NCBI GenBank assembly: GCA_016785015.1
Contig: JADHTJ010000037.1
Coordinates: 1 to 33,269 of the forward strand
Origin: Anaerolineales bacterium
GTDB taxonomy: Bacteria; Chloroflexota; Anaerolineae; Anaerolineales; UBA11858
Direction of reading: 5' to 3'
Length of the DNA: 33,269 nucleotides
Shown here: positions 23,446-31,321 of the stretch, in pieces
Layout of the letters: each line of letters opens with the position of its first letter
How positions within the stretch are numbered: the first letter of the stretch is position 1
The notes under the pieces: generated by a model
The model's database searches: none
What the model was told of the DNA's origin: nothing
The model's input: only the letters and a program-made list of their open reading frames with translations
Translations under genes and position numbers: made by a program

Positions 23446-24726
23446 ATGTCAACAACTTGGATAGCCTCGATGGATTCGACCCTTCGAGAATATGGTGCAC
23501 GTTTACGTGCTTTTCGGCCGAATGCCCGCCTGTATTTGATCAATGTGATCATAACTGGGGTGTCGATGGGGATATATCGGCTGTTATTCAATTTTTATGC
23601 ACTCAGTTTTGGCTTTGACGAGGCGCTATTAGGGCGTTTGATTACCACTGCCAGTTTTACAGCACTGCTTGCTGCCCTGCCGATGGGGTATCTGGCGGAT
23701 ATTATCGGTAGGAAATTCTCATTAGTGTTGGGTGGTGTATTCATTGGCTTTTCCGTTTTTGGGCTTGTTCTCTTTCCCAGCGTGCCTATGTTCTATGCCA
23801 TGAATATCCTATCAGGAATTGCCCAGAGCTTGTGGGGAATCACCATGGCTCCCTTCCTGGTAGAGAATAGCGGCGAAAAAGAGCGTACCTACCTTTTCAG
23901 TTTCAGCCAAGGTTTGCAGATGTTTTCTGCTTTCGCGGGCAACTGGGTTGGTGGATATCTCCCCGGTTGGATGGGCACCTGGCAGAATGTTTCGGCCACA
24001 GATAGCGTGGCTTATGGTTGGTCGCTGATTATTGTGGCGATTACTTTCACCCTGGGAATCACCCCGTTGTTCTTTCTCAAACGACAGCGTTTGGAGAGTG
24101 AACAGCGTTCTGTCTTTGCCCCATTGAAATATGCTGCTGAATACCCTGCCATGTTGGGCAAGTTGGTTGTACCGCTGTTGATCACTTCCATTGGTGCAGG
24201 ATTGATTATGCCTTTCATGAACGTGTTCTTCAGGCAAGTCCATGAGCAGCCCGACCCGGTAATTGGCACCTTGTTTGCCTGGGGATCGTTGGCAATGGCA
24301 ATTGGTTTCCTTATTGCTCCACCCATGGCTGATCGCATGGGAAAGATACAGTTTGTGGTGGTTACGCAGGGTTTGTCGGTGCCCTTTCTGGCGATGCTTG
24401 GATTCTCGCCCTGGTTCTGGTTGAGCGCGGGGGCTTATTATGTCCGCTTGGGTTTGATGAATATGAGCACCCCTGTTTATCAAGCGTTTGTCATGGAACA
24501 AGTAGACCCTTCAGCCCGGGCAACAGTAGCCAGCCTGACCAGTATGGCCTGGAGTTTTGGCTGGGCTTTCAGCCCGACAATCAGTGGTGCTCTACAAGTA
24601 CGACATGGTTTTGATATACCTTTCATGGGTACGATTAGCCTTTACGTTGTTGCCATCAGCATGTATTGGTTCTTTTTTTGGCGCAAACAAACAACGACTG
24701 ACCCCGTCCCCGTGAGTAATTCGTAG
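23446..24726 (+). CDS. MFS transporter (first of a tandem pair)
   Basis: A 426-aa major facilitator permease with about 12 membrane helices. MFS motif A is seen after helix 2 as GYLADIIGRKFSLVL and its counterpart in the second half as PPMADRMGKIQ. GAGGAAAAG precedes the ATG at 23446. It starts 9 bp after the regulator. The substrate cannot be read, but drug or metabolite export is common for ArsR/MFS units. It is clearly homologous to the next gene (shared NARLYL, MGxYRLLFNFYxLS, MNVFFR, LFAWGSLAM and YYVRxxLMNMS). Confidence 0.92.
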   Translation: MSTTWIASMDSTLREYGARLRAFRPNARLYLINVIITGVSMGIYRLLFNFYALSFGFDEALLGRLITTASFTALLAALPMGYLADIIGRKFSLVLGGVFIGFSVFGLVLFPSVPMFYAMNILSGIAQSLWGITMAPFLVENSGEKERTYLFSFSQGLQMFSAFAGNWVGGYLPGWMGTWQNVSATDSVAYGWSLIIVAITFTLGITPLFFLKRQRLESEQRSVFAPLKYAAEYPAMLGKLVVPLLITSIGAGLIMPFMNVFFRQVHEQPDPVIGTLFAWGSLAMAIGFLIAPPMADRMGKIQFVVVTQGLSVPFLAMLGFSPWFWLSAGAYYVRLGLMNMSTPVYQAFVMEQVDPSARATVASLTSMAWSFGWAFSPTISGALQVRHGFDIPFMGTISLYVVAISMYWFFFWRKQTTTDPVPVSNS

Positions 24727-24734
24727 AGATAACC

Positions 24735-26018
24735 ATGGCCCTAAAAATTATTAAAAGAACCAGAAGTACATTGGGGGAGTATGCCGCGCGAGTGCGTATG
24801 TTCCAGCCTAACGCGCGCCTGTATTTGGTTAGTGTGCTGGCAACAGGCGCGGCAATGGGCGTTTATCGGCTGCTCTTCAACTTTTACGTGCTCAGCCAGG
24901 GATACGATGAAGCCTTATTGGGCAATCTGATCACGACACATCAGTTCACAGCTTTGATTTTATCCTTGCCATTGGGGTATTTGGTCGACAAAGTGGGGCG
25001 AAAACCTGTGTTGATGGCGCGCAGTGTGTTGTTGGGTATATCGGTTGCTCTCATGGCGTTGTGGCCCTCTATCGTGATGTTTTATGCCATGAATGCCCTC
25101 TTTGGGGTTGTGCAAGGTATTTCTGCGGTAGCGCAGGCGCCATTTCTAATGGAAAACAGCGGTGAAGAAGAAAGAACTTATCTCTTCAGTCTCAGCTCTG
25201 GTCTGCGCATGGGGGCCGTATTTGTGGGTAGTTGGTTGGGAGGCTACCTGCCCGTGTGGATGTCCGCTTTCCGCGGTATTGATCCGACAAGCAGCGCGGC
25301 TTATGGAACGTCTTTATTGACTGTGGCGGTGATCGCTTTTGTAGGGTTTGTACCCTTAGTATTAATTCGCCCAACTCAACAAGCGGAGAACGAAGAGTCT
25401 GCGAGATTCGCTCCCTTCCAATATGCCCTCAAGCAACCTAAATTGCTGGGGAAGCTGTTATTTCCCTCCGTGTTGATCTCGATTGGGGCAGGCCTGTTCA
25501 TGCCATTTATGAATGTCTTCTTCCGAGTGGTGCACCACCAGACGGATCAGGTAATTGGTAGCCTGTTTGCCTGGGGATCTCTGGCTATGGGCATAGGCCT
25601 GATGATCGCACCTCCCATAGCGGACCGTATTGGAAAGATCCGCCTGGTGATGATCACACAGGGCTTATCGATTCCATTCATGATTATGCTAGGATTTTCC
25701 CCGCTATTTGGTATCAGTGCCGGAGCCTATTATGTGCGCATGGCATTGATGAATATGAGCAACCCCATTTACCAGACCTTCGTAATGGAGCAGGTAGATG
25801 CATCTGCCCGGGCAACTGTCGCTAGTTTGGTCAGTTTGGTGTGGAGTTTTGGTCGCTCTTTCAGTCCAACAATTAGTGGTTATCTGCAGGTGCACTACGG
25901 ATTTGGACCGCCCTTTGCCATTGCGATCTCCCTTTACGCTGTTGCTGTATATCTCTATTGGATGTTCTTTGTTCGTCATCAACGGCGAATTGCGGTTGCG
26001 CCGATCCCTGGTGATTGA
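24735..26018 (+). CDS. MFS transporter (second of a tandem pair)
   Basis: A 427-aa permease, paralogue of the preceding gene over its full length and starting 8 bp after its stop. Motif A reads GYLVDKVGRKPVLM, and the second-half copy reads PPIADRIGKIR. The long parallel between the two suggests a tandem duplication followed by divergence. They may handle related substrates or work as a heteromeric pair, although MFS proteins normally act alone. The Shine-Dalgarno is weak (AGAGATAACC), so translation may be coupled to the upstream gene. Confidence 0.92.
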   Translation: MALKIIKRTRSTLGEYAARVRMFQPNARLYLVSVLATGAAMGVYRLLFNFYVLSQGYDEALLGNLITTHQFTALILSLPLGYLVDKVGRKPVLMARSVLLGISVALMALWPSIVMFYAMNALFGVVQGISAVAQAPFLMENSGEEERTYLFSLSSGLRMGAVFVGSWLGGYLPVWMSAFRGIDPTSSAAYGTSLLTVAVIAFVGFVPLVLIRPTQQAENEESARFAPFQYALKQPKLLGKLLFPSVLISIGAGLFMPFMNVFFRVVHHQTDQVIGSLFAWGSLAMGIGLMIAPPIADRIGKIRLVMITQGLSIPFMIMLGFSPLFGISAGAYYVRMALMNMSNPIYQTFVMEQVDASARATVASLVSLVWSFGRSFSPTISGYLQVHYGFGPPFAIAISLYAVAVYLYWMFFVRHQRRIAVAPIPGD

Positions 26019-26113
26019 ATTTTGTAACCTTTTTGAATAGCTTGCATCTTATCTATAGGTGTTCACAATTGAGCATCTATAGAAATGATTAGAGAACAGG
26101 AGATTTTGAAATT

Positions 26114-26521
26114 ATGGAAATGATAATTGATTTTCCCGGCGGCGCTCGAGTAGATGCCAGCTTTGGCCCCTATACTGTGATGACAGACCAACCCCCTACG
26201 GGCGGCGGCGAAGGCTCAGCCCCGACTCCCTTTGCAATATTCCTCTCTTCCCTTGGAACCTGCGCAGGGATATACGTTTTGGGTTTTTGCAAGCAGCGAG
26301 GATTGTCTACTGATGGCATCCGCATCGTGCAGCGCGCCATCCCTGACCCTGTCAATCGCGGCATGGTTGGGACAGTCCAATTGGAAATCCAGGTACCCCC
26401 TGAATTCCCAGAGAAATATCGCAGCGCCTTAGTTCGCACTGCAGAGCAGTGTGCCGTCAAGAAGCACATGGAGAATCCCCCTAAATTCGATATTCTGACA
26501 ACAGAAGTGGCTCTTGTATGA
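26114..26521 (+). CDS. OsmC-like redox protein
   Basis: A 135-aa OsmC/Ohr-fold protein. Two Cys sit at the family positions: C50 in LSSLGTCAGIYVL and C113 in RTAEQCAVKKHM. They would reduce organic hydroperoxides or act on thiols in the cytoplasm. Length fits the YhfA-like branch of the family. AGGAGA at 26098-26103 lies 10 bp before the ATG. An ATG two codons later is equally possible. A strong terminator follows. It is downstream of the MFS pair by 95 bp and may be separately transcribed. Confidence 0.87.
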   Translation: MEMIIDFPGGARVDASFGPYTVMTDQPPTGGGEGSAPTPFAIFLSSLGTCAGIYVLGFCKQRGLSTDGIRIVQRAIPDPVNRGMVGTVQLEIQVPPEFPEKYRSALVRTAEQCAVKKHMENPPKFDILTTEVALV

Positions 26522-26536
26522 GATAATTATTCAACA

Positions 26537-26580
26537 AAAATAAACTCCCGCATATCAACATAAATGCGGGAGTTTATTTT
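26537..26580 (+). terminator. Strong rho-independent terminator
   Basis: A 17-bp perfect stem (26537-26553 with 26564-26580; core AAACTCCCGCAT) with a 10-nt loop and a T-run extending to 26583. It ends the OsmC gene. Confidence 0.95.
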
Positions 26581-26583
26581 TTT

Positions 26584-27155
26584 CGCAGGTTTTGCACCGT
26601 TCCAGGGGAAGGTATCAAACAACTTTATCATAAGCTTTTTGGCCATAAATCGCCTAACGAACTACTTTATTGCAAATAGCGGCGTCTAGGCTTCCCTATA
26701 GACCCCAAATCAGCACATATGCGTTAGATAGTAGATATTCTTGCAACCTAAATTAAGATAAGGTAGCTCGTCTGAGCTGACAAATTCAGCATGAACATTT
26801 TGAATATCTGAAATTCTCAATATTGGGAATCGATAGGGGGTATTAATCAAAAATAGGCACAGAAATTTCGCCCAAACTCTAATTCTACTGAACGAGATAC
26901 AACCAAAAAACTATACAAAGAATTGTGCCAAGATATTTCTTATGGATGAAAAGGAATTTAAATGCAGTTATTTAATACTTGTTAAAAAATTAAAATTTCA
27001 TGATAAATATAAACATAATCGAAATTTTATAAATATTCTTACATAAATTGACCTCTTTAATCCGAAAATAAACCGAAAGTACTATTGTGGATTCATTTTT
27101 TTTGAATATGCTGAATATAGGGTTTTTTATCACTCATTCTAAGAGGAGGAACGTG
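26584..27155. other. Gene-free A/T-rich region
   Basis: I see no open frame of credible length or composition. The second half (26900-27080) is very rich in A and T. TTGACC at about 27048 could be a -35 for the downstream gene but no matching -10 stands out. A small GCTGA/TCAGC hairpin lies near 26776. Confidence 0.5.
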
Positions 27156-27962
27156 ATGAACTTCAAAAAATTCCCAGTTGTTATTTTCATTGTTTTGGCT
27201 TTGCTGCTCGTTTCGACGACATCAGCATTCGCCCGGCCCGAATTAGCCGAATTCACGATTCAAAATAGAAGCGGTTATACCAGCTATATTTATATGAATG
27301 GTGCAGGAGGAGAATTCTATTATTTGACGGTTCCCGCGGGCACGTCAAAGACATTCACTGTAGAGCGCGTTGCTTATACCTATACATTGAATACATGCAA
27401 TGGTGCATCTGCAGATGATTCCATTGATCTCACCAACGGCGGGAGATTGGTTGTTCCGGCGACTTGCGAAATGCCCTCTCCATTTGATCAGACATTGTTT
27501 GCTCGCCCACAGTTGGCCCGCTTTACGGTCAACAACCTGAGTGATCAGACCGCTTACCTTTACATGTATGGCGCAGGTGGACAGTATTACTACTTTGCAG
27601 TTGCTGCTGGAACATCAATGACCTATACCGTTGATCGAGCTGCGTACACCTACGATCAGAGATCATGTGGAGTATTGTCGGAAGATAACACAGTCAACCT
27701 GGCAAATGGTGGAAGTGTAGATATTGCCGCTTGCCCTAGGTTGGTCGGATTCAGTGTTTATAACTTCACTGATAATACATTGTTCTTCACAATGACAGGT
27801 CCACAAACAGTGAGTTTCTCTCTTGATTCTGATACTTTCCGTTTCCTCACTGTAGAGCCTGGGTTGTATGATGCATCTTACAGTGGATGTGAAGACAAAG
27901 TGGAGCGAGAAGGTTTTGTCTGGCCCGTGTACAACGATTGGGTTTGGCTTACTTGTCCATAA
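27156..27962 (+). CDS. Secreted protein of three ~80-residue repeats
   Basis: A 268-aa exported protein of unknown function. The Sec signal peptide has MNFKK, a hydrophobic core and a likely cut after AFA (residue 26). Three related units follow. The first two begin with FARPxLAxFT and continue with a Y-x-x-MxGAGGxxYY, PAGTS or AAGTS, then VxRxAYTY and a Cys pair. The third (from LVGFSVYNFT) is more divergent. Each unit holds two Cys that could form a disulfide. Aromatic-rich strands suggest a beta-sandwich. AAGAGGAGG (27141-27149) is a very strong Shine-Dalgarno and selects ATG 27156 rather than an upstream in-frame start at 27087. Confidence 0.78.
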   Translation: MNFKKFPVVIFIVLALLLVSTTSAFARPELAEFTIQNRSGYTSYIYMNGAGGEFYYLTVPAGTSKTFTVERVAYTYTLNTCNGASADDSIDLTNGGRLVVPATCEMPSPFDQTLFARPQLARFTVNNLSDQTAYLYMYGAGGQYYYFAVAAGTSMTYTVDRAAYTYDQRSCGVLSEDNTVNLANGGSVDIAACPRLVGFSVYNFTDNTLFFTMTGPQTVSFSLDSDTFRFLTVEPGLYDASYSGCEDKVEREGFVWPVYNDWVWLTCP

Positions 27963-27972
27963 ACATCTAATC

Positions 27973-27999
27973 AATTACAAAGTTAAAAGCTTTGTAATT
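27973..27999 (+). terminator. Hairpin after the secreted repeat protein
   Basis: AATTACAAAG (27973-27982) and CTTTGTAATT (27990-27999) pair perfectly. The T-tract is short, so termination may be weak. Confidence 0.55.
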
Positions 28000-28129
28000 T
28001 GATATGTACGTGGGGGATCTCGAAAATAATGTAGACTTTGTCATCTTCTCCAATTTGGTGGAAGAAAGGCAAAAATGTGTAAAAATATAAGCTGGTCGCC
28101 GCACCAGCGAAGTTCAACATGGTCCTCTT

Positions 28130-28148
28130 CTAAACCCTGGCGGTTTAG
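28130..28148. repeat. Small hairpin
   Basis: CTAAACC (28130-28136), loop CTGGC, GGTTTAG (28142-28148). It lies in the 275-bp gap between the secreted protein and the tRNA terminator, where I see no gene. Confidence 0.4.
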
Positions 28149-28191
28149 GTTTAAAAAATTCGATAGCAGCGCAGATATCAATTAAAAACGA

Positions 28192-28220
28192 AGAGTGGAG
28201 CAGTTTCCAGGCTCCACTCT
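28192..28220 (-). terminator. Terminator of tRNA-Leu
   Basis: AGAGTGGAGC (28192-28201) and GCTCCACTCT (28211-28220) form a 10-bp stem. Read on the minus strand it is followed by TTCGTTTTT, so it stops the tRNA transcript. Confidence 0.8.
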
Positions 28221-28237
28221 TTCATTTATAATTCTTG

Positions 28238-28319
28238 TGCCAAAGGTGGGAATCGAACCCACACTCCCGGAGGAACACGAGTTTGAGTCGTGCGCGTCTG
28301 CCAGTTCCGCCACTTTGGC
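28238..28319 (-). tRNA. tRNA-Leu (anticodon CAA)
   Basis: Read on the minus strand, the acceptor stem GCCAAAG pairs with CTTTGGC, followed by A73. The anticodon stem CACGA/TCGTG encloses loop CTCAAAC, giving anticodon CAA (codon UUG). An extended variable arm (TCCTCCGGGAG) marks a class II tRNA, and the T-arm GTGGG-TTCGATT-CCCAC is canonical. CCA is not encoded. It decodes leucine UUG codons. It stands divergent to the thioredoxin-like gene. Confidence 0.95.
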
Positions 28320-28394
28320 GATACCCTTTTGGGTGGACGAATTCTAACGAAAGAAGTTCATCGGGTCAAGGACGAAATATATTTGGAGAATTCG

Positions 28395-28871
28395 ATGCAG
28401 ATTATCAATCATTACTCTATGCTATTCAGTGCCGTATTTATTTTCGGCATAACGTCTTTTTTCTTGTTGCGAGATGGCTATGCCCCAAAGGATGGCGTGA
28501 TATTATTTGTTGTCATGGCTGTGCTGATTGGGGGATGGCTGATCCTACGCCCCAAACAGGGAACTGCCGATGGGCAGAAACAGCTTGAAGCTGAAATCGG
28601 CAAGGGACGCGCGGTTCTATTGGAATTGCAATCGCCCTTTTGATTTGCCTGCGCGGCGGCAAAGCCCATCGTGGATGGGCTAGAAAGTGAGTTTCCAAAT
28701 CAACTAGAAGTAATCCGAGTAGATGTCCAAACTGCATTTGGGCACGATCTTTCTCGGATGTATGGTTCCTTTACTCCCACGTTTGTTTTTTTCGACCCTC
28801 AAGGGAGAGAATTGTGGCGAGAAATCGGAAGCCTGGACGCTGAGAAAATTCGTCAATCGCTTACCCCGTGA
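28395..28871 (+). CDS. Membrane-anchored thioredoxin-fold protein, probable selenoprotein (UGA = Sec83, UxxC)
   Basis: A 158-aa frame contains one in-frame TGA at 28641-28643, read here as selenocysteine 83. Two membrane helices (about residues 9-25 and 34-51) come first. A thioredoxin-like domain follows: strand GRAVLLELQSPF, then U83-F-A-C86, helix AAAKPIVDGLESEF, strand LEVIRVDV, the cis-Pro element FTPTFVFFDPQG, and RELWREIG. The UGA therefore stands exactly at the first Cys of a CxxC redox motif. The true start is ATG 28395 with TTGGAGA upstream. Earlier in-frame codons lie inside the antisense tRNA. Without Sec, the gene would look like a short membrane protein plus an orphan fragment starting at 28671. 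Probable role: membrane thiol-disulfide exchange. The GNAT gene begins 9 bp downstream. Confidence 0.83.
28664..28680 (+). promoter_or_regulatory. Candidate bacterial SECIS hairpin
   Basis: GCCCATC (28664-28670), loop GTG, GATGGGC (28674-28680): a perfect 7-bp stem. The loop begins with GU. It starts 27 nt after the UGA, within the 16-37 nt window I recall for bacterial SECIS. Confidence 0.7.
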
Positions 28872-28880
28872 GAATAAATT

Positions 28881-29441
28881 ATGAACGAAAATAGATTTAG
28901 CAGTGAACGACTTTGTTTGCGGGCCTTTGAACCCGACGATGTGACTGTATTGCACGCATACCTGAATCATCCATCCTTGACAGGGCGGCGTTATATTCCC
29001 TGGAGCCACTCAAACGATATCCCGCTTTCCCTGACGCAAGTAGAAACAATTTTGGAGAAATGGGGTAAAGGCGAAAAACAATTTCATCTTGCCGTGGTTT
29101 CCAGCGGAAATGATAAAGTTATTGGACATGCCAACTGTGATTGGGGTTGGGATCCCCATTGCCCACATATCTCACTGGTGATTGCGCCTGATTACCAACG
29201 TCAGGGATACGGCAGCGAGGTATTCAACTTGATCTTGCGCTACCTTTACGAGAATACCCATGCCCATAATGTCGCTGGTGGAATGAATGATTGGAACCAG
29301 ACTGCGCGTGCTTTTGCTCAAAAGCATGGTTTCAAAGAGACTGGAAAGATGCGCCGCGCAGGGTTGAGAAACGGCGAATTTTACGACTGGATTGGCGTGG
29401 ATATCCTGCGCCCTGAGTGGCAAGCTTTGGAAGGAGCGTAA
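28881..29441 (+). CDS. GNAT-family N-acetyltransferase (RimJ/RimL-like)
   Basis: A 186-aa acetyl-CoA-dependent acetyltransferase. It opens with RLCLRAFEPDDV, a typical start of the RimJ-like group. The acetyl-CoA-binding motif A reads IAPDYQRQGYGSEV (about residues 104-117) and motif B includes NQTARAFAQKHGFKETG. The substrate is unknown, with amino termini or small amines as the usual targets. It lies 9 bp after the selenoprotein and 2 bp before another GNAT, so the three are likely one operon. Confidence 0.9.
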   Translation: MNENRFSSERLCLRAFEPDDVTVLHAYLNHPSLTGRRYIPWSHSNDIPLSLTQVETILEKWGKGEKQFHLAVVSSGNDKVIGHANCDWGWDPHCPHISLVIAPDYQRQGYGSEVFNLILRYLYENTHAHNVAGGMNDWNQTARAFAQKHGFKETGKMRRAGLRNGEFYDWIGVDILRPEWQALEGA

Positions 29442-29443
29442 TC

Positions 29444-30010
29444 ATGGCTTTAGAAGGAACAAATGTGATTTTGCGTGAACAGCGCCCTGAGGATTTACAA
29501 CTCCTCGCTGATTTGCGAAATGACTTGGACACTCAGGCCTGGAGTAAAACGCTGCCCCCAGATTACACTCAGCGCATGTTTCTAACTCAATTCGAGCAAC
29601 GCGAATTCTCGTATGATCGAGATGATGGGCGTTTCATCATCGAAAGCAAAGATGCTGGCGAGATGGTTGGCTACATCAGCTACACCGGGTTGGAAATGCG
29701 TTGGGATGTAACCATCGGCATTATGATTGCCAAAGATTTTTGGGGTTCAGGATTAGCGATTGATGCGCTGCAGGTCTTGTTGCTCTTCTTATTCGAAGAA
29801 ATGGGTGTGCGTGTAGTTCGCTTATGGACTCATACTGGCAACGCGCGCGCCATTGGATCAGCCGAGAAATTAGGTTTCAAGGTATCGTATCGTCAGCGCG
29901 AATCAATCTTCAAAGCAGGCAAACGCTACGACAATGTTAATATGGATATGCTTCGGGAAGAGTATTACACTTTGCACCCTGACTTGGAAGATAACTTGCC
30001 ACCTTTATAA
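29444..30010 (+). CDS. GNAT-family N-acetyltransferase
   Basis: A 188-aa second acetyltransferase with the GNAT fold. It starts with NVILREQRPEDLQLLADLRND. Motif A is IAKDFWGSGLAIDAL, and the C-terminal NARAIGSAEKLGFK helix follows. ATG at 29444 is preferred over an upstream in-frame start, because GGAG at 29432-29435 is suitably placed. It is only distantly similar to the previous gene, so I do not call it a recent duplicate. Substrate unknown. Confidence 0.9.
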   Translation: MALEGTNVILREQRPEDLQLLADLRNDLDTQAWSKTLPPDYTQRMFLTQFEQREFSYDRDDGRFIIESKDAGEMVGYISYTGLEMRWDVTIGIMIAKDFWGSGLAIDALQVLLLFLFEEMGVRVVRLWTHTGNARAIGSAEKLGFKVSYRQRESIFKAGKRYDNVNMDMLREEYYTLHPDLEDNLPPL

Positions 30011-30015
30011 AGTCA

Positions 30016-30043
30016 TTGCCAGACTTTGAAATTGCGGTAAAAT
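30016..30043 (+). promoter_or_regulatory. Probable sigma-70 promoter of the YchF-like gene
   Basis: TTGCCA followed 16 bp later by TAAAAT just after the GNAT stop. One mismatch in each box. Confidence 0.5.
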
Positions 30044-30076
30044 CCTCCGCCGTATAACTAAAGTATGCCCAAAATG

Positions 30077-30102
30077 TAGGGACGTACATCAGTGCGTCCC
30101 TA
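30077..30102. repeat. Leader hairpin (TAGGGACG/CGTCCCTA)
   Basis: TAGGGACG (30077-30084) and CGTCCCTA (30095-30102) pair perfectly 25 bp before the YchF-like start codon. It resembles a dispersed intergenic palindrome or an attenuator with a weak T-run. Confidence 0.5.
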
Positions 30103-30126
30103 TTTGTATGTATGTAGGAAGGAAAT

Positions 30127-31188
30127 ATGAAACTCGGTATTATTGGTTTACCTCAATCAGGCAAGACAACCATCTTCAACGCGCTGACACGCGGCGATCA
30201 TCCTGTGACTATGAGTGGTGGACGCTTCGAAGTTCACACCGCCGTCGTTGATGTCCCCGATCCGCGCGTTGATGATCTTTCCAAGCTTTTCAACCCCAAG
30301 AAAACCACCTATGCCAAGGTTGCCTATGCGGATATCGCTGGGTTGGAGGGAGCGGCAAGTGGAGATATTTCTGGGCAGTTACTGTCTCAGCTCTCGCAGA
30401 TGGACGGATTTATCCATGTTGTGCGCTGTTTTGATGAACCCAATGTCCCGCATGTGATGAATAGTATTGACCCACAACGCGATATCGATACCATGGAAGG
30501 GGAATTCATTCTTAACGATCTCATTCAAGTTGAGAAGAAACTGGAACGCCTTGCTGAAGAGTTGGATAGAAACAGCAGGGACAAAACAGAAGTCAAACGA
30601 GAAATGACCCTCTTCGAGCGAATACAGGCATTCCTGAATGAGGAGAAATCCCTCCGAACGGTAGAATTTACCCCAGATGAAGAATGGATCATTTCAGGGT
30701 ATGGTTTCCTATCGCTCAAAGAAATGCTGATTGTGCTCAACCTGGGAGAGGATCAAGAAGTTCCTGAAATTGAATATTCTTGCCATAGTTGTGTTGTTTC
30801 TTTGCGAGGTCGTTTAGAGATGGAGATTTCCCAACTGTCACTCCAAGATGCCGAAATTTTCATGGAGGAATACGACATCAGCGAGCCCAGCCTAAACCGC
30901 ATGATCCGCAGTTCGTATGACCTGATGCGATTGCAGTCTTTCTTCACTGTGGGCGAAGACGAGGTGCGCGCTTGGACAGTACGCCGCGGGGCAGCAGCCC
31001 GTGAAGCCGCGGGCGTGATCCACAGCGATTTGCAGAAAGGGTTCATCCGTGCCGAAGTGGTTCCCTATCAGGATCTGCTCTCTTTGGGCAGCATGCCCGA
31101 GGCGCGTTCGAAAGGTAAGCTACGACTGGAAGGCAAAGACTACCACGTTCGCGATGGCGATATCATGCACGTGAGATTCAATGTCTAA
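30127..31188 (+). CDS. YchF/OLA1-like P-loop NTPase
   Basis: A 353-aa Obg-superfamily protein. The P-loop is GLPQSGKTTIFNAL (residues 7-20), unlike the usual GLPNVGKST of YchF. The G3 motif is DIAGLEG (about 69-75). The G4 position reads LIVLNLGED, an N-x-x-E form instead of NKxD, as in YchF proteins that prefer ATP. A coiled-coil helical hairpin follows G3 (about 135-180). The C-terminal 85 residues match the TGS/DUF933 domain (FFTVGEDEVRAWTVRRG, GFIRAEV, KDYHVRDGDIMHVRFNV). Family roles include ribosome binding and stress response. AGGAAGGAAAT precedes the ATG. Confidence 0.9.
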   Translation: MKLGIIGLPQSGKTTIFNALTRGDHPVTMSGGRFEVHTAVVDVPDPRVDDLSKLFNPKKTTYAKVAYADIAGLEGAASGDISGQLLSQLSQMDGFIHVVRCFDEPNVPHVMNSIDPQRDIDTMEGEFILNDLIQVEKKLERLAEELDRNSRDKTEVKREMTLFERIQAFLNEEKSLRTVEFTPDEEWIISGYGFLSLKEMLIVLNLGEDQEVPEIEYSCHSCVVSLRGRLEMEISQLSLQDAEIFMEEYDISEPSLNRMIRSSYDLMRLQSFFTVGEDEVRAWTVRRGAAAREAAGVIHSDLQKGFIRAEVVPYQDLLSLGSMPEARSKGKLRLEGKDYHVRDGDIMHVRFNV

Positions 31189-31195
31189 ATTATTG

Positions 31196-31237
31196 AATGC
31201 GGTTGCTCTAAAAATAGATGAGCAGCCGCATTTTTTT
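31196..31237 (+). terminator. Strong rho-independent terminator
   Basis: AATGCGGTTGCTC (31196-31208) and GAGCAGCCGCATT (31220-31232) form a 13-bp stem with one G-U pair and a run of seven Ts. Confidence 0.95.
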
Positions 31238-31249
31238 GAACCTGTCTTG

Positions 31250-31279
31250 TTGTGAGAAGGTAATTCTTTCGAGTATAAT
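31250..31279 (+). promoter_or_regulatory. Promoter of the M3 peptidase gene
   Basis: TTGTGA (31250-31255) and TATAAT (31274-31279) are 18 bp apart. The -10 is perfect, the -35 has two mismatches. Confidence 0.65.
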
Positions 31280-31321
31280 ACCCCTCGTTTCGCAAAAACA
31301 AGAAAAAGGAAAACTAACCCA

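Noticed and set aside
26650-26731. attC-like integron recombination site (GCCTAAC ... GTTAGAT)
   Set aside because: Only the outer core boxes match. The inner arms do not pair in the attC manner and there is no integrase or cassette array.
28641-28643. TGA as the true stop of a short two-helix membrane protein
   Set aside because: The same frame goes on for 75 codons with thioredoxin features and the downstream part has no start or ribosome site of its own suited to the fold.
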